Assembly (NCBI GenBank): GCA_910587515.1
Contig: CAJULW010000021.1
Location: 1-25,998, forward strand
Reading direction: 5' to 3'
Length of the DNA stretch: 25,998 nt
From: an uncultured Duncaniella sp.
GTDB taxonomy: Bacteria > Bacteroidota > Bacteroidia > Bacteroidales > Muribaculaceae
Below, piece by piece: positions 8,207 through 15,880 of the stretch. Made by a program: the position numbers and the translations under genes. Every line of letters begins with the position of its first letter. Within the stretch, counting starts at the first letter, position 1. A model generated the notes under the pieces. The model was given only the letters and a program-made list of their open reading frames with translations, did no database searches and had not been told where the DNA came from.

Positions 8207-8488
8207 TCACAGCCATACAAAAAACATTGTCAGGCAGGCAAGTAACGCCATGCCAACCAACACAATTTGAATCCTGCGATGTATTTCGGGCTTGCAGTCA
8301 TCGAATAGCCACAGCTTGCCGCCAAACGGCCAGTGGCACGCCCATTTTCACTCAAGCAATAGCCCCGTCAGCCAAAAGGCAAGCAGAACTGCGGCAAACA
8401 GTAGCCCGAATTTCGGGTTTGCCTGCGCCCACTCGAAAAAACGGTCAGCCTTGCCGTTCATCGCCTCGTATATATCGGTAACAGTCAT
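8207..8488 (-). pseudogene. Two-helix Imm17-like membrane protein interrupted by in-frame TGA
   Basis: From the ATG at 8488 the frame reads MTVTDIYEAM..., with a first transmembrane stretch (about residues 28-45), and meets TGA at 8348-8350 (codon 47). The same frame then continues without further stops as KWACHW, KLWLFDDCKPE, HRRIQI and a second transmembrane stretch ending in FFVWL, stopping at 8207-8209, 4 bases before the next gene. The read-through product would be 93 residues. Size, two helices and the W-rich linker recall the small immunity protein 17 (Imm17) family, matched from memory only. Protein-like sequence on both sides of a single stop points to a nonsense mutation (for example from TGG) or a sequencing error. 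A functional 46-residue product is the alternative. Confidence 0.6.
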
Positions 8489-8517
8489 GGCTATATGATA
8501 ATATGGTATTACAACCG

Positions 8518-8525
8518 CAAAAGTA
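8518..8525 (-). promoter_or_regulatory. Possible -7 box for the interrupted gene and member 1
   Basis: TACTTTTG on the minus strand matches TAnnTTTG and lies 30 bases before the ATG at 8488. No good -33 box was found at the expected distance. Confidence 0.45.
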
Positions 8526-8602
8526 ACACTTTTTGCTCACTAAATCTTTCTTATATACTGAAAAACACCACGCTATCCGCTCCTATTCTGCCATAAAAAT
8601 CT

Positions 8603-8610
8603 TACTTTTG
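8603..8610 (+). promoter_or_regulatory. Possible -7 box for the plus-strand membrane-protein pair
   Basis: TACTTTTG matches TAnnTTTG and lies 18 bases before the ATG at 8628. It is the same octamer used on the opposite strand at 8518-8525. No clear -33 box is seen. Confidence 0.5.
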
Positions 8611-8627
8611 CAGATTAAAAGACTTCA

Positions 8628-9023
8628 ATGGCACACCAACGCAAATACAAGTTTAATTGGCTCGACCACCTGTATTATATAGGCAGAGGTAGTGATCAAG
8701 TGCCTTTAGAATGGAGTTGGCTTACGCCATTTTATACATTGGTAAACTCTATACTGATGTGGCCGATGGCGTTTTATATCATACTTTGGCACTCAAGTGA
8801 TCAGCCGAAAACTATTTATACACTTTGTATAGTCTTGGTTATTATCTTATTTTATGGATGGCCACTGGAAAAATACCATTTCACACCGGAACGAGAGCAG
8901 GTATATTTCCGTCGTTATCCACAAATGAGGCAAATCAGTGTGAAAGTTATGCCTTGGCTTCCAATCACTATTTTGCTGACTAACATCGCAATATTATGGT
9001 TCATAATTTATCTGTTGAGATGA
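8628..9023 (+). CDS. Small multi-pass membrane protein, member 2 of a local family
   Basis: Unrecognised protein of 131 residues with about three hydrophobic segments (roughly 33-55, 63-78 and 108-130). The N-terminus carries WLDHLYYIG, which parallels FIDYIWYV in the product at 7804 and ISDSIFYRL in the product at 9020. After the second hydrophobic segment come PLEKYHFTPERE and a basic stretch YFRRYPQMRQISVK, then the last helix. Its TGA stop overlaps the ATG of the next gene (ATGA, 9020-9023), so the two are probably translationally coupled. It is likely an inner-membrane protein. Function unknown. Confidence 0.82.
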   Translation: MAHQRKYKFNWLDHLYYIGRGSDQVPLEWSWLTPFYTLVNSILMWPMAFYIILWHSSDQPKTIYTLCIVLVIILFYGWPLEKYHFTPEREQVYFRRYPQMRQISVKVMPWLPITILLTNIAILWFIIYLLR

Positions 9024-9448
9024 ACAGACAACTGAACATATCAATAAGTGACAGCATTTTCTACCGGCTATGGCGCACGGCTCCGTCGAGCGGTTTTCCT
9101 GACCGGAGCTTTGCGGTAATAGCCGTGATTCAGGTGGCTTGGATAATGCTGCCGATACTGACACTCGGCAACCTTCCGATATGCAGGATAGTTCCGGCAA
9201 TCAGCCCGTATTATCCCGACGCGGTCCTGTGGCCGTCGCTGCCACTGTTCATTGTCCTGCTGGCTTATGATATTAAGCGGTACAACGAAGAGCATTATCT
9301 CCGCCTGCACAAAACCATCACCGGCATGTCGTTCCATAAATGGAAAAGCCTGCGTTACCGCACAATCAGAGCTATATGGCTGTCAATGGCAGCCATTATC
9401 GCAGACTCCATGCTTGTAATACGGCTTTACAATCTGACCGGTTACTAA
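9020..9448 (+). CDS. Small multi-pass membrane protein, member 3 of a local family
   Basis: Unrecognised protein of 142 residues from the ATG at 9020. An ATG at 8996 in the same frame is possible, but the ATGA overlap with the preceding gene favours 9020. It shows ISDSIFYRLW near the N-terminus, hydrophobic segments at about 31-49, 70-84 and 116-134, and a basic loop with DIKRYNEEHYLRLHK and HKWKSLRYRTIR before the last helix. The end of that loop and the helix (RTIRAIWLSMAAIIADSML) line up well with RLIRIILIAIALTVADFAL in the product at 7804. Its base composition is visibly more GC-rich than the gene before it. Its stop overlaps the stop of the convergent MORN pseudogene by three bases. Confidence 0.8.
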   Translation: MNRQLNISISDSIFYRLWRTAPSSGFPDRSFAVIAVIQVAWIMLPILTLGNLPICRIVPAISPYYPDAVLWPSLPLFIVLLAYDIKRYNEEHYLRLHKTITGMSFHKWKSLRYRTIRAIWLSMAAIIADSMLVIRLYNLTGY

Positions 9449-9811
9449 ATATCGACATAATAGTCATGTTCCATCCATTGACCGGTCTTCATGCCGTCCA
9501 AATACTCACCCTTGATCAAACAGCAAAGTTTTCCGCCACGAATAAGATCATTACGGTATTTACCGTTCACCCCCATCCGCATAGTGACGGACAATACGCT
9601 ACCGGGGTACGTTTCCATTATCAACCGTTTCAAATTCTTTACCCTCCTTCTTGCCGTCAACATAGTGTGTCTCAAACATCGGCTCGTGAGTAACGCTGTC
9701 ATAACGCTGTTCAGATCCATGCTCAATGCCCATACGGTAATTCTTTTCCGGTTCAAGGCTTCCGTCTCTAAAATAATTTTTGACAACACCATTGATTTTG
9801 CCATCTGCCAT
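9445..9811 (-). pseudogene. MORN-repeat (YwqK antitoxin-like) gene with a one-base frameshift
   Basis: From the ATG at 9811 the first frame shows MORN-type repeats: DGKINGVVKNYFRDGSL, YRMGIEHGSEQRYD and YVDGKKEGKEF. It stops at a TAG (about 9599) just after a run of four C (+ strand GGGG, 9604-9607). One base out of frame the reading continues with VNGKYRNDLIRGG and another MORN-like unit, GEYLDGMKTGQW, ending at 9445. One extra base in the C run therefore explains the break, and a repaired product would be about 121 residues. Upstream of 9811 the same frame stays protein-like (YYSNPMSHIH...YKKITP) across a TGA, so the N-terminus may also be damaged. MORN proteins of this type are commonly labelled YwqK-family antitoxins; their role is poorly defined. 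Confidence 0.6.
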
Positions 9812-9977
9812 CGGTGTTATCTTTTTATATCAACTGTTATGGATATGGCTCATCGGATTGCTATAATATCCCTCATTGACAAAAGTATTTTAATCCAGCA
9901 TACCACAATGGCTTAACGTGTTTTTTATAACATTCGACTGATGAACGTATGAAATTCACAATCTGTGGGTTGTTCCA

Positions 9978-10661
9978 TCAGAAATCAAGCAATTGATATG
10001 AAGTTTTGGCCTCTCGCTTACTGACAAGATTGAAATGCCACCATTCCGTACGAAGAGGTGTAAATCCCCCGACTTTCATCACCCTACGTAAAAGGAGCCT
10101 GTTCTGACGCTCTGTTTCGCTTATAATGCCTTTCTTTACGAGTGTTTCCTCCTTATCAATATTGGCTTCAACCCCCAGATGATCGACCGGAGTCCCCATC
10201 GGAAGCTCTTTCCCGTTGCTGTCGGTAATTGTGATATCAACCGCAAGTCCATAGTTGTGCAATCCTCCGCCTTTAGCCGGATTGGCCACATAATTCGCTT
10301 TTGGCGTACCCTTTACGGAGTCGAACATTTTCTTTTGCACACTCATCGGCCTTGAAGCGTCTTTAATTAGCAAATTGTATGATGGATACAGTCTATGAAG
10401 TTCCTTCTGTGCTTTAATAATAGCAGTCGCTGCTTTAGGGTGGAGATAAGCTTTTACAAGTCCCTCATATAGCAATACTCCTGTGAAATTATCTGAAGTC
10501 GCATACATCAACTTTACACCGATCTTTTGGTCGAGAGTAGCGATATCGACATACCCACGCTCTTTGAATCGTTCTTCAAAACTATGCGGAAAAGCCTTTT
10601 GCGCCATGCAAATAACCGATATTGCGACTATACACATTGCTATTAACGAACATTTTTTCAT
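9978..10661 (-). CDS. Secreted D-alanyl-D-alanine dipeptidase (VanX/DdpX-like, peptidase M15D)
   Basis: Zinc peptidase expected to cleave D-Ala-D-Ala released from or destined for peptidoglycan. A signal peptide (about residues 1-20, ending CMAQ) places it in the periplasm. The zinc-binding and catalytic features are visible: SRP with Arg104, GLHNYGLAVD with His135 and Asp142, and EWWHF with Glu206 and His209, in the spacing of the VanX/DdpX family. The length of 227 includes the signal peptide. The -7 box at 10666-10673 sits only four bases before the start codon, so the transcript may be leaderless. It is divergent from the TPR gene. The genes vanA and vanH are absent, so a cell-wall recycling role is more likely than glycopeptide resistance. 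Confidence 0.92.
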   Translation of the reverse strand: MKKCSLIAMCIVAISVICMAQKAFPHSFEERFKERGYVDIATLDQKIGVKLMYATSDNFTGVLLYEGLVKAYLHPKAATAIIKAQKELHRLYPSYNLLIKDASRPMSVQKKMFDSVKGTPKANYVANPAKGGGLHNYGLAVDITITDSNGKELPMGTPVDHLGVEANIDKEETLVKKGIISETERQNRLLLRRVMKVGGFTPLRTEWWHFNLVSKREAKTSYQLLDF

Positions 10662-10665
10662 GACA

Positions 10666-10673
10666 CAAATTTA
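10666..10673 (-). promoter_or_regulatory. -7 box directly before the dipeptidase start codon
   Basis: TAAATTTG on the minus strand matches TAnnTTTG, and only four bases separate it from the ATG (10659-10661). Transcription would begin at or within a few bases of the start codon. A -33 TTTG is not evident. Confidence 0.5.
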
Positions 10674-10715
10674 TGAAAAATGCTTAAAAGCATCCTTACA
10701 TTTCACATAAAACAC

Positions 10716-10723
10716 TATTTTTG
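10716..10723 (+). promoter_or_regulatory. -7 box of the TPR gene
   Basis: TATTTTTG, a full match to TAnnTTTG, lies 30 bases before the ATG at 10754. Because the TTG at 10721 lies inside this box, that upstream in-frame TTG is an unlikely start. Confidence 0.55.
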
Positions 10724-10753
10724 CCGTTAATTTTAAATCAAATCCATAGGCAG

Positions 10754-12748
10754 ATGCCCCAATATAAAGCCCGTTTCATATTTATGCTCATGATCATGGC
10801 GATGTCTTTAACCGGACGAGCCCAAATCAACACGGAGCAGGTGATGAGAATCGGAGCCAATACACACTATTTTGAAGACTATGTGCTTTCAATCCAATAT
10901 TTCAACCAGGTAATAAGCATCAATCCCAATCTCGCCAAACCATATTTTTACCGAGCTGTAGCTAAGTTCAGCCTCGATGATTTCGCAGGAGCGGAAGAAG
11001 ACGCAAGTCTGGCGATAGAACGTAATCCGTTTATTGTCGATGCATACGAGCTCCGTGGTGTCGCGAGACAAAACCTCGGTAAAAACCATGAAGCCATCGA
11101 CGATTATAACAAGGCTTTGGAAATAATGCCTGATAACCGTGGCATACTTTACAACAAGGCTGTAGCCCAAGAAGAATGTGACGATACGGAAGGGGCTTCA
11201 AATACATTTGAGTTATTATTAAAAAAATATCCCCGCTACGAAGGCGGATATCTCGGACGGGCGCATCTGCGTCTTGCAATGAAAGATACAGTCGGAGCAC
11301 GCAATGACATAGAACAAGCCCTCTCGCTAAATTCAAGTGCGGTAAACGGCTATCTTATGCGTGCTGACATTGCGATCAATTCCGGCAAAGACTACGCAAG
11401 TGCTTTGGACGACATGAACATGGCCATTAAACTACAACCAGGGACAGCTGGATTTTATATAAACCGGGCTTTCCTGAGATACATGACAGACGATTTGCAT
11501 GGAGCGTTCAACGATTATGATCATGCCATCGAACTTGATCCCATCAACACGACTGCCATCTTCAACAGAGGTCTACTGCGGGCTGAAGTACACGATACAA
11601 ACAAAGCTATCGAAGATTTCAGCACTGTAATCGACTTAAACCACAATGATTTCAAGACCCTATACAATCGAGCCATATTATTGGCCGAAATCGGGGATTT
11701 CGACCGCGCTCTCGAGGATATCGACAGGGTTATTGGCGCATACCCAGATTTCGCGGCCGCATATTTCCTTCGTTTTGATATCAAACGTCGAAAAGGTGAT
11801 CTGCGTTCAGCAGAAAAGGACTATGACAAATCTCTCGCTTTGGCAAAAAAACGAGTCCCGTTGACACCGGAAAATCAATTCACGTCAAATTCCGGGACTA
11901 AAGATGGAAAAGAAACCGAAAGCCAGCAACAGGTCAAGCAACGTTTCACCTCTCTCACGACTATAAACGGAAATTACTCATCTTCAGACGACCAAATACT
12001 TAATGCAGACATTCGCGGAAAAATCCAGGATAAAGACATACGTATCGAACCGGAACCAATATTTATCGTAACATATTACACATCACCTACCGAGATAAAA
12101 TTAAACGGTGAATACGTGCGCGAGGTACAAGAAATAAATGCCACAGGGCTCCTGCGTTTCATATTGCAGGTAGCCAACAGAGAATCCGCTATAAAAGATC
12201 AAACCATGGATGCAGCCCATCGTTCATCCATAGAACATTATAATTCATATATATCCAGCCATTCTCCTCGTGCCATAGACTATTTCGGTCGTGCGATGGA
12301 TTTTTATACTCTTGAAAATTACAACAAGGCCATAAACGATATCGATAAAGCGATAGCCCTTACCCCTGATTTCACATTGGCATATCTTTTACGCTCACAG
12401 GCTCGATACATCGGATATAAATCTTCGGATAAACAAGAGAAAGACAGCACCGCCATTTCTGAGGCCATAAACGATATCGACAAAGCAATCCTATATTCGC
12501 CATATATGCCGGTTGCTTTTTACAACAAAGGCGTTTTGCTGGCTGAATCCGGCAAATATGTAGAAGCCCTTGACGCATTGACCAGAGCCATAGAAATTAA
12601 ACCAGATTTTGGTGAAGCGTATTACAACCGAGGATTCATTTACCTTACCTTGGGAGACAAATCAGCCGCCTTCCCGGATTTAAGCCGCGCTGGAGAACTC
12701 GGGATTGTCACCGCCTATCCACTTTTGAAGAAAATGACATCAAACTGA
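10754..12748 (+). CDS. Exported tetratricopeptide-repeat protein
   Basis: Large TPR protein of 664 residues from the ATG at 10754, with a signal peptide (about 1-25, MIMAMSLTGRAQ). About nine TPR units fill residues 30-370, recognisable by repeated AxxDxNxAIxLxP and YxNRAxxxxxxxDxxxAxxDYxxAIxLDP patterns. A central region of about 120 residues without repeats (about 385-500; IEPEPIFIVTYYTSPTEIKLNGEYVREVQEI) is followed by about three more TPR units (about 510-650). TPR arrays act as protein-docking scaffolds, and a periplasmic or envelope assembly role is plausible. It is divergent from the dipeptidase gene with 92 bases between the start codons. No enzymatic domain is seen. The family is common in Bacteroidota, but its partners are unknown. 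Confidence 0.9.
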   Translation: MPQYKARFIFMLMIMAMSLTGRAQINTEQVMRIGANTHYFEDYVLSIQYFNQVISINPNLAKPYFYRAVAKFSLDDFAGAEEDASLAIERNPFIVDAYELRGVARQNLGKNHEAIDDYNKALEIMPDNRGILYNKAVAQEECDDTEGASNTFELLLKKYPRYEGGYLGRAHLRLAMKDTVGARNDIEQALSLNSSAVNGYLMRADIAINSGKDYASALDDMNMAIKLQPGTAGFYINRAFLRYMTDDLHGAFNDYDHAIELDPINTTAIFNRGLLRAEVHDTNKAIEDFSTVIDLNHNDFKTLYNRAILLAEIGDFDRALEDIDRVIGAYPDFAAAYFLRFDIKRRKGDLRSAEKDYDKSLALAKKRVPLTPENQFTSNSGTKDGKETESQQQVKQRFTSLTTINGNYSSSDDQILNADIRGKIQDKDIRIEPEPIFIVTYYTSPTEIKLNGEYVREVQEINATGLLRFILQVANRESAIKDQTMDAAHRSSIEHYNSYISSHSPRAIDYFGRAMDFYTLENYNKAINDIDKAIALTPDFTLAYLLRSQARYIGYKSSDKQEKDSTAISEAINDIDKAILYSPYMPVAFYNKGVLLAESGKYVEALDALTRAIEIKPDFGEAYYNRGFIYLTLGDKSAAFPDLSRAGELGIVTAYPLLKKMTSN

Positions 12749-13286
12749 AATGTCAAACAAGACACATATCTTTAGTCTTAATAAAAACCACGACACTGTG
12801 AGCATAAATATCAATTGAGCGATAAACAGAGTTTAAATCACTATGTCAAATGATTCGCTGTATTTTCAATAATTTGTTGTAGTTGTTGAATCTATGACCG
12901 CACTGCTTTGCACAAACTATTCCGCAGACCAAAAACAGGATAAATGAAATGATGAAACCGTGTGAACGATATGAAGAATTTTATTTCGTCCGGGAGGATC
13001 ATTCACTCATCACATACGCTTAAACCACTAATAAATAATTACATACAAAGTTATAATGAGTGAGACACATAAAAACCTTGATACGCAAATCATGGTAGAA
13101 CGGTGCAATCAATCTGGAGATTAAAACTCGCTTCGGGTAACGATTTGGCAACCTATCTACTTTATAAAACTGCTTTCCTTTGCGTTTCCCATTTTTTGCG
13201 ATTAGCTTCATTTGGCTCTGTAAGCACCTTATAGATACCTCCGTGATATTTTAGTCTCTTTTCTCGGTTATTCCAAAGATTTTCTA
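12749..13286. other. Long spacer without a convincing gene
   Basis: About 540 bases between the TPR gene and the lysC promoter. Short open frames exist on the minus strand (63 codons at 13020-13211; 47 start-less codons at 13162-13305; 33 codons near 12896-13000), but none has a recognisable domain or a supporting promoter. No tRNA, strong hairpin or repeat array was found. It may hold decayed coding sequence or an undetected small RNA. Confidence 0.5.
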
Positions 13287-13294
13287 TAAATTTG
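13287..13294 (+). promoter_or_regulatory. Probable -7 box of the lysC operon
   Basis: TAAATTTG matches TAnnTTTG and lies 84 bases before the lysC ATG. The -33 position carries TTTC-like sequence only. The remaining leader of about 75 bases is AT-rich, and I see no riboswitch-like fold in it. Confidence 0.5.
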
Positions 13295-13378
13295 CTGTGA
13301 TTTCGCTAAAATTTAATATTTTGCGGTGTTTTATTTAATTCCGATTATACAATCACATTTTAAGTAGCAGTAATTCTT

Positions 13379-14698
13379 ATGAAAGTCTTAAAATTTGGAG
13401 GGACTTCCGTTGGCTCAGCTGAAAGAATCCGCCATGTGGCTGATCTTGTCAGTGAAAGAGGAAAAAATATAATTGTGCTTTCCGCAATGTCCGGCACTAC
13501 AAATTCTCTTGTAGAGATATCCGACTATCTATACAAGAAAAATACAAACGGAGCCAAAGAGACTATCAATCTCCTTGAATCAAAATACCTTAAAACAATC
13601 GCGGCACTATATGAAAAACATGAAAGCCGCGAAAAGGCCCTCAAAGAAATAAAGGCTTGTTTCAATTATATCCGTTCGTTCACTCAGCGTGAAACATTCA
13701 GTGAAATCGAAGAGAAAATCATACTCGCCCAAGGAGAAATAATGAGTGTGGCAATGATGACCATTCTTCTCAACGAACGCGGACTATATGCCGAGGCTCT
13801 ACCGGCTCTTGATTTTATGAAAACCGGACAAAACGGAGAACCTGATATGCAACATATCGGCTTACATCTGCAACCACTTCTTGACAAATATGTCGATGCG
13901 GATATATTCGTTACCCAAGGCTTCATTTGCCGTAATTCAACCGGAGAAATAGACAACCTTCAACGTGGAGGCAGTGACTACACCGCCTCTCTGATAGGAG
14001 CCGCAATAGAAGCCGAGGAAATAGAAATTTGGACTGATATCGACGGGATGCACAACAACGACCCTCGTTTCGTAGACAATACACGCCCTGTAAACGAACT
14101 TCATTATGAGGAAGCGTCAGAATTGGCTTATTTCGGTGCAAAGATACTTCATCCGACATGCGTATTGCCGGCAAAGGTCAACAATATCCCGGTACGCCTT
14201 CTGAACACATTAGAGCCTGACGCTCACGGGACTTTGATATACAACAACATAACCGAACCTTATATCAAAGCCGTTGCCGCTAAAGACAATGTGGTAGCGA
14301 TCAAAATAAAGAGTTCTCGAATGCTGCTTGCCTACGGATATCTTACAAGAGTGTTCGAAACTTTTGAAAAATACAAAACTCCGATAGACATGATCGCGAC
14401 AAGCGAAGTCGGTGTCTCACTGACAATCGATTCCGAAAGATTCTTACCAGAAATTGTAGACGAACTAAAGAAATTCGGAACCGTTACAGTCGACAAGGAT
14501 ATGGTGATCATCTGCGTGGTCGGAAATATGGAGTGGACCAATACCGGATATGAAGCCAAAGCTATGGAGGCATTGGCCGACATCCCTGTCCGAATGATAT
14601 CATATGGTGGATCAAACTACAATATTTCATTCCTCATACGCAAGGAAGACAAGGTAAAGGCTCTGAACCGTCTGAGTGAAACACTCTTTAACAACTAA
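13379..14698 (+). CDS. lysC: Aspartate kinase (monofunctional)
   Basis: Phosphorylates L-aspartate, the first step toward DAP, lysine, threonine and methionine. The start KVLKFGGTSVGS carries the family lysine (Lys5) and the KFGGTSV nucleotide/substrate motif. The kinase domain continues with GGSDYTASLIGAAI and EIWTDIDGMHNNDPR (about 195-235). The C-terminus (about 300-439) contains two ACT-type regulatory segments, for example PIDMIATSEVGVSLTID and VRMISYGGSNYNISFLI. There is no homoserine dehydrogenase fusion, so it is the 439-residue single-function form. lysA follows after three bases, which ties this isozyme to lysine/DAP supply. Feedback control by lysine is likely from the ACT domains but not shown by the sequence. 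Confidence 0.95.
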   Translation: MKVLKFGGTSVGSAERIRHVADLVSERGKNIIVLSAMSGTTNSLVEISDYLYKKNTNGAKETINLLESKYLKTIAALYEKHESREKALKEIKACFNYIRSFTQRETFSEIEEKIILAQGEIMSVAMMTILLNERGLYAEALPALDFMKTGQNGEPDMQHIGLHLQPLLDKYVDADIFVTQGFICRNSTGEIDNLQRGGSDYTASLIGAAIEAEEIEIWTDIDGMHNNDPRFVDNTRPVNELHYEEASELAYFGAKILHPTCVLPAKVNNIPVRLLNTLEPDAHGTLIYNNITEPYIKAVAAKDNVVAIKIKSSRMLLAYGYLTRVFETFEKYKTPIDMIATSEVGVSLTIDSERFLPEIVDELKKFGTVTVDKDMVIICVVGNMEWTNTGYEAKAMEALADIPVRMISYGGSNYNISFLIRKEDKVKALNRLSETLFNN

Positions 14699-14701
14699 AA
14701 G

Positions 14702-15853
14702 ATGACAAGATTTCCGATTGAAGAATTCACCTCGCTCCAGACCCCTTTTTACTTCTATGACCTCAAATTACTTGAGCGAACACTTAAAGAAATAAAACGT
14801 ACCGCCCGCGACCCAAGATTTAAAATTCATTATGCGATAAAAGCCAATGCAAATCCCGGGATTTTACGGTCAATACAGGCGGCCGGCTTAGGGGTAGACT
14901 GTGTCAGCGGCTGGGAAATAGAAGCCGCGACCGAAGCTGGATTCCGTGGCGACCGAATAGTATATGCAGGTGTCGGCAAAAGCGACAATGAGATCAGACT
15001 CGGTCTTGACATGGATATCGAATGTTTCAATGTCGAATCCGAACCTGAATTAAGGATTATAAACGAACTCGCGTCTGAAAAAAACAAGATCGCAAAAGTC
15101 GCGATAAGAGTCAATCCGAATATTGACGCACACACCCATGCATATATAACCACCGGGCTGGCGGAAAACAAATTCGGGATTACCATCGAGCAGCTACCGG
15201 AAATAATCGCGATTGCAAGGGAACTTCCATGCGTCGAGTTGCGAGGACTGCATTTCCACATCGGATCTCAGATCACGGAAACCGAGCCATTCGTCATGCT
15301 ATGTGAAACAATCAACAGATTGCAGGATGAATATGATAAAATAGGGGTGTCATTCGCAACCATCAATGTCGGTGGAGGCCTCGGGATCGACTATGCACAT
15401 CCCGAAAGACATCCTATACCGGATTTTGAGTCTTATTTCATGACATTCCATAACCATCTAAAACTGCGGTCTGGACAGGAATTACATTTTGAGCTTGGCC
15501 GTTCCATAGTGGCTCAATGCGGATCGTTGATAACAAAAGTACTCTATATAAAAGAAGGTTCCACAAAACGCTTCGCAATCGTCGACGCTGGCATGAGTGA
15601 CCTTATACGTCCCGCTCTTTACAACGCCCACCACAAAATAGAGAACATAACAAACCCCAATGATGATCTACACCACTATGACGTGGTGGGACCGATATGC
15701 GAATCGTCCGATTGTTTCGGCCAAGGCGAACTGCTTCCTTGCATCAAGCGCGGTGACCTTCTTGCATTGCGGTCGGCCGGAGCCTACGGAGAGATAATGG
15801 CCTCGCGTTACAACTGTCGGCCATTCCCTCATTCATACTTTTCAGAAAATTAA
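14702..15853 (+). CDS. lysA: Diaminopimelate decarboxylase
   Basis: PLP enzyme that converts meso-diaminopimelate to L-lysine in the cytoplasm. It has the alanine racemase-like barrel with the PLP lysine in HYAIKANAN (Lys47), the GLHFHIGSQI segment (about 181-190), the phosphate-binding NVGGGLGIDY (about 221-230), ELGRSIVAQCG (about 263-273) and the C-terminal GPICESSDCF and GAYGEIMASRYNCRP active-site segments. At 383 residues it is slightly shorter than many family members but complete. It is co-transcribed with lysC (3-base gap) and probably with the downstream OPT transporter (27-base gap). Confidence 0.95.
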   Translation: MTRFPIEEFTSLQTPFYFYDLKLLERTLKEIKRTARDPRFKIHYAIKANANPGILRSIQAAGLGVDCVSGWEIEAATEAGFRGDRIVYAGVGKSDNEIRLGLDMDIECFNVESEPELRIINELASEKNKIAKVAIRVNPNIDAHTHAYITTGLAENKFGITIEQLPEIIAIARELPCVELRGLHFHIGSQITETEPFVMLCETINRLQDEYDKIGVSFATINVGGGLGIDYAHPERHPIPDFESYFMTFHNHLKLRSGQELHFELGRSIVAQCGSLITKVLYIKEGSTKRFAIVDAGMSDLIRPALYNAHHKIENITNPNDDLHHYDVVGPICESSDCFGQGELLPCIKRGDLLALRSAGAYGEIMASRYNCRPFPHSYFSEN

Positions 15854-15880
15854 TTCATCGCATAACACATTTATCAAATT

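Noticed and set aside
8348..8350. Selenocysteine or other recoding of the TGA
   Set aside because: I saw no SECIS-like hairpin just downstream and no selenium or recoding genes in the window; a simple nonsense mutation is more economical.
7831..8481. 216-codon open frame on the plus strand
   Set aside because: It is antisense to the membrane protein at 7804 and to the interrupted gene at 8207-8488. The minus-strand frames show clear transmembrane patterns and tight gene spacing, while this one has no such features.
13020..13211. 63-codon minus-strand frame in the lysC upstream spacer
   Set aside because: Basic N-terminal half but no recognised family and no promoter box; its second half looks non-coding.
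13162..13305. 47-codon start-less minus-strand stretch (includes KYHGGIYKVLTEPNEANRKK)
   Set aside because: The composition is protein-like, but there is no start codon, no domain I recognise, and it overlaps the lysC promoter on the other strand. It may be a remnant; a profile search would decide.
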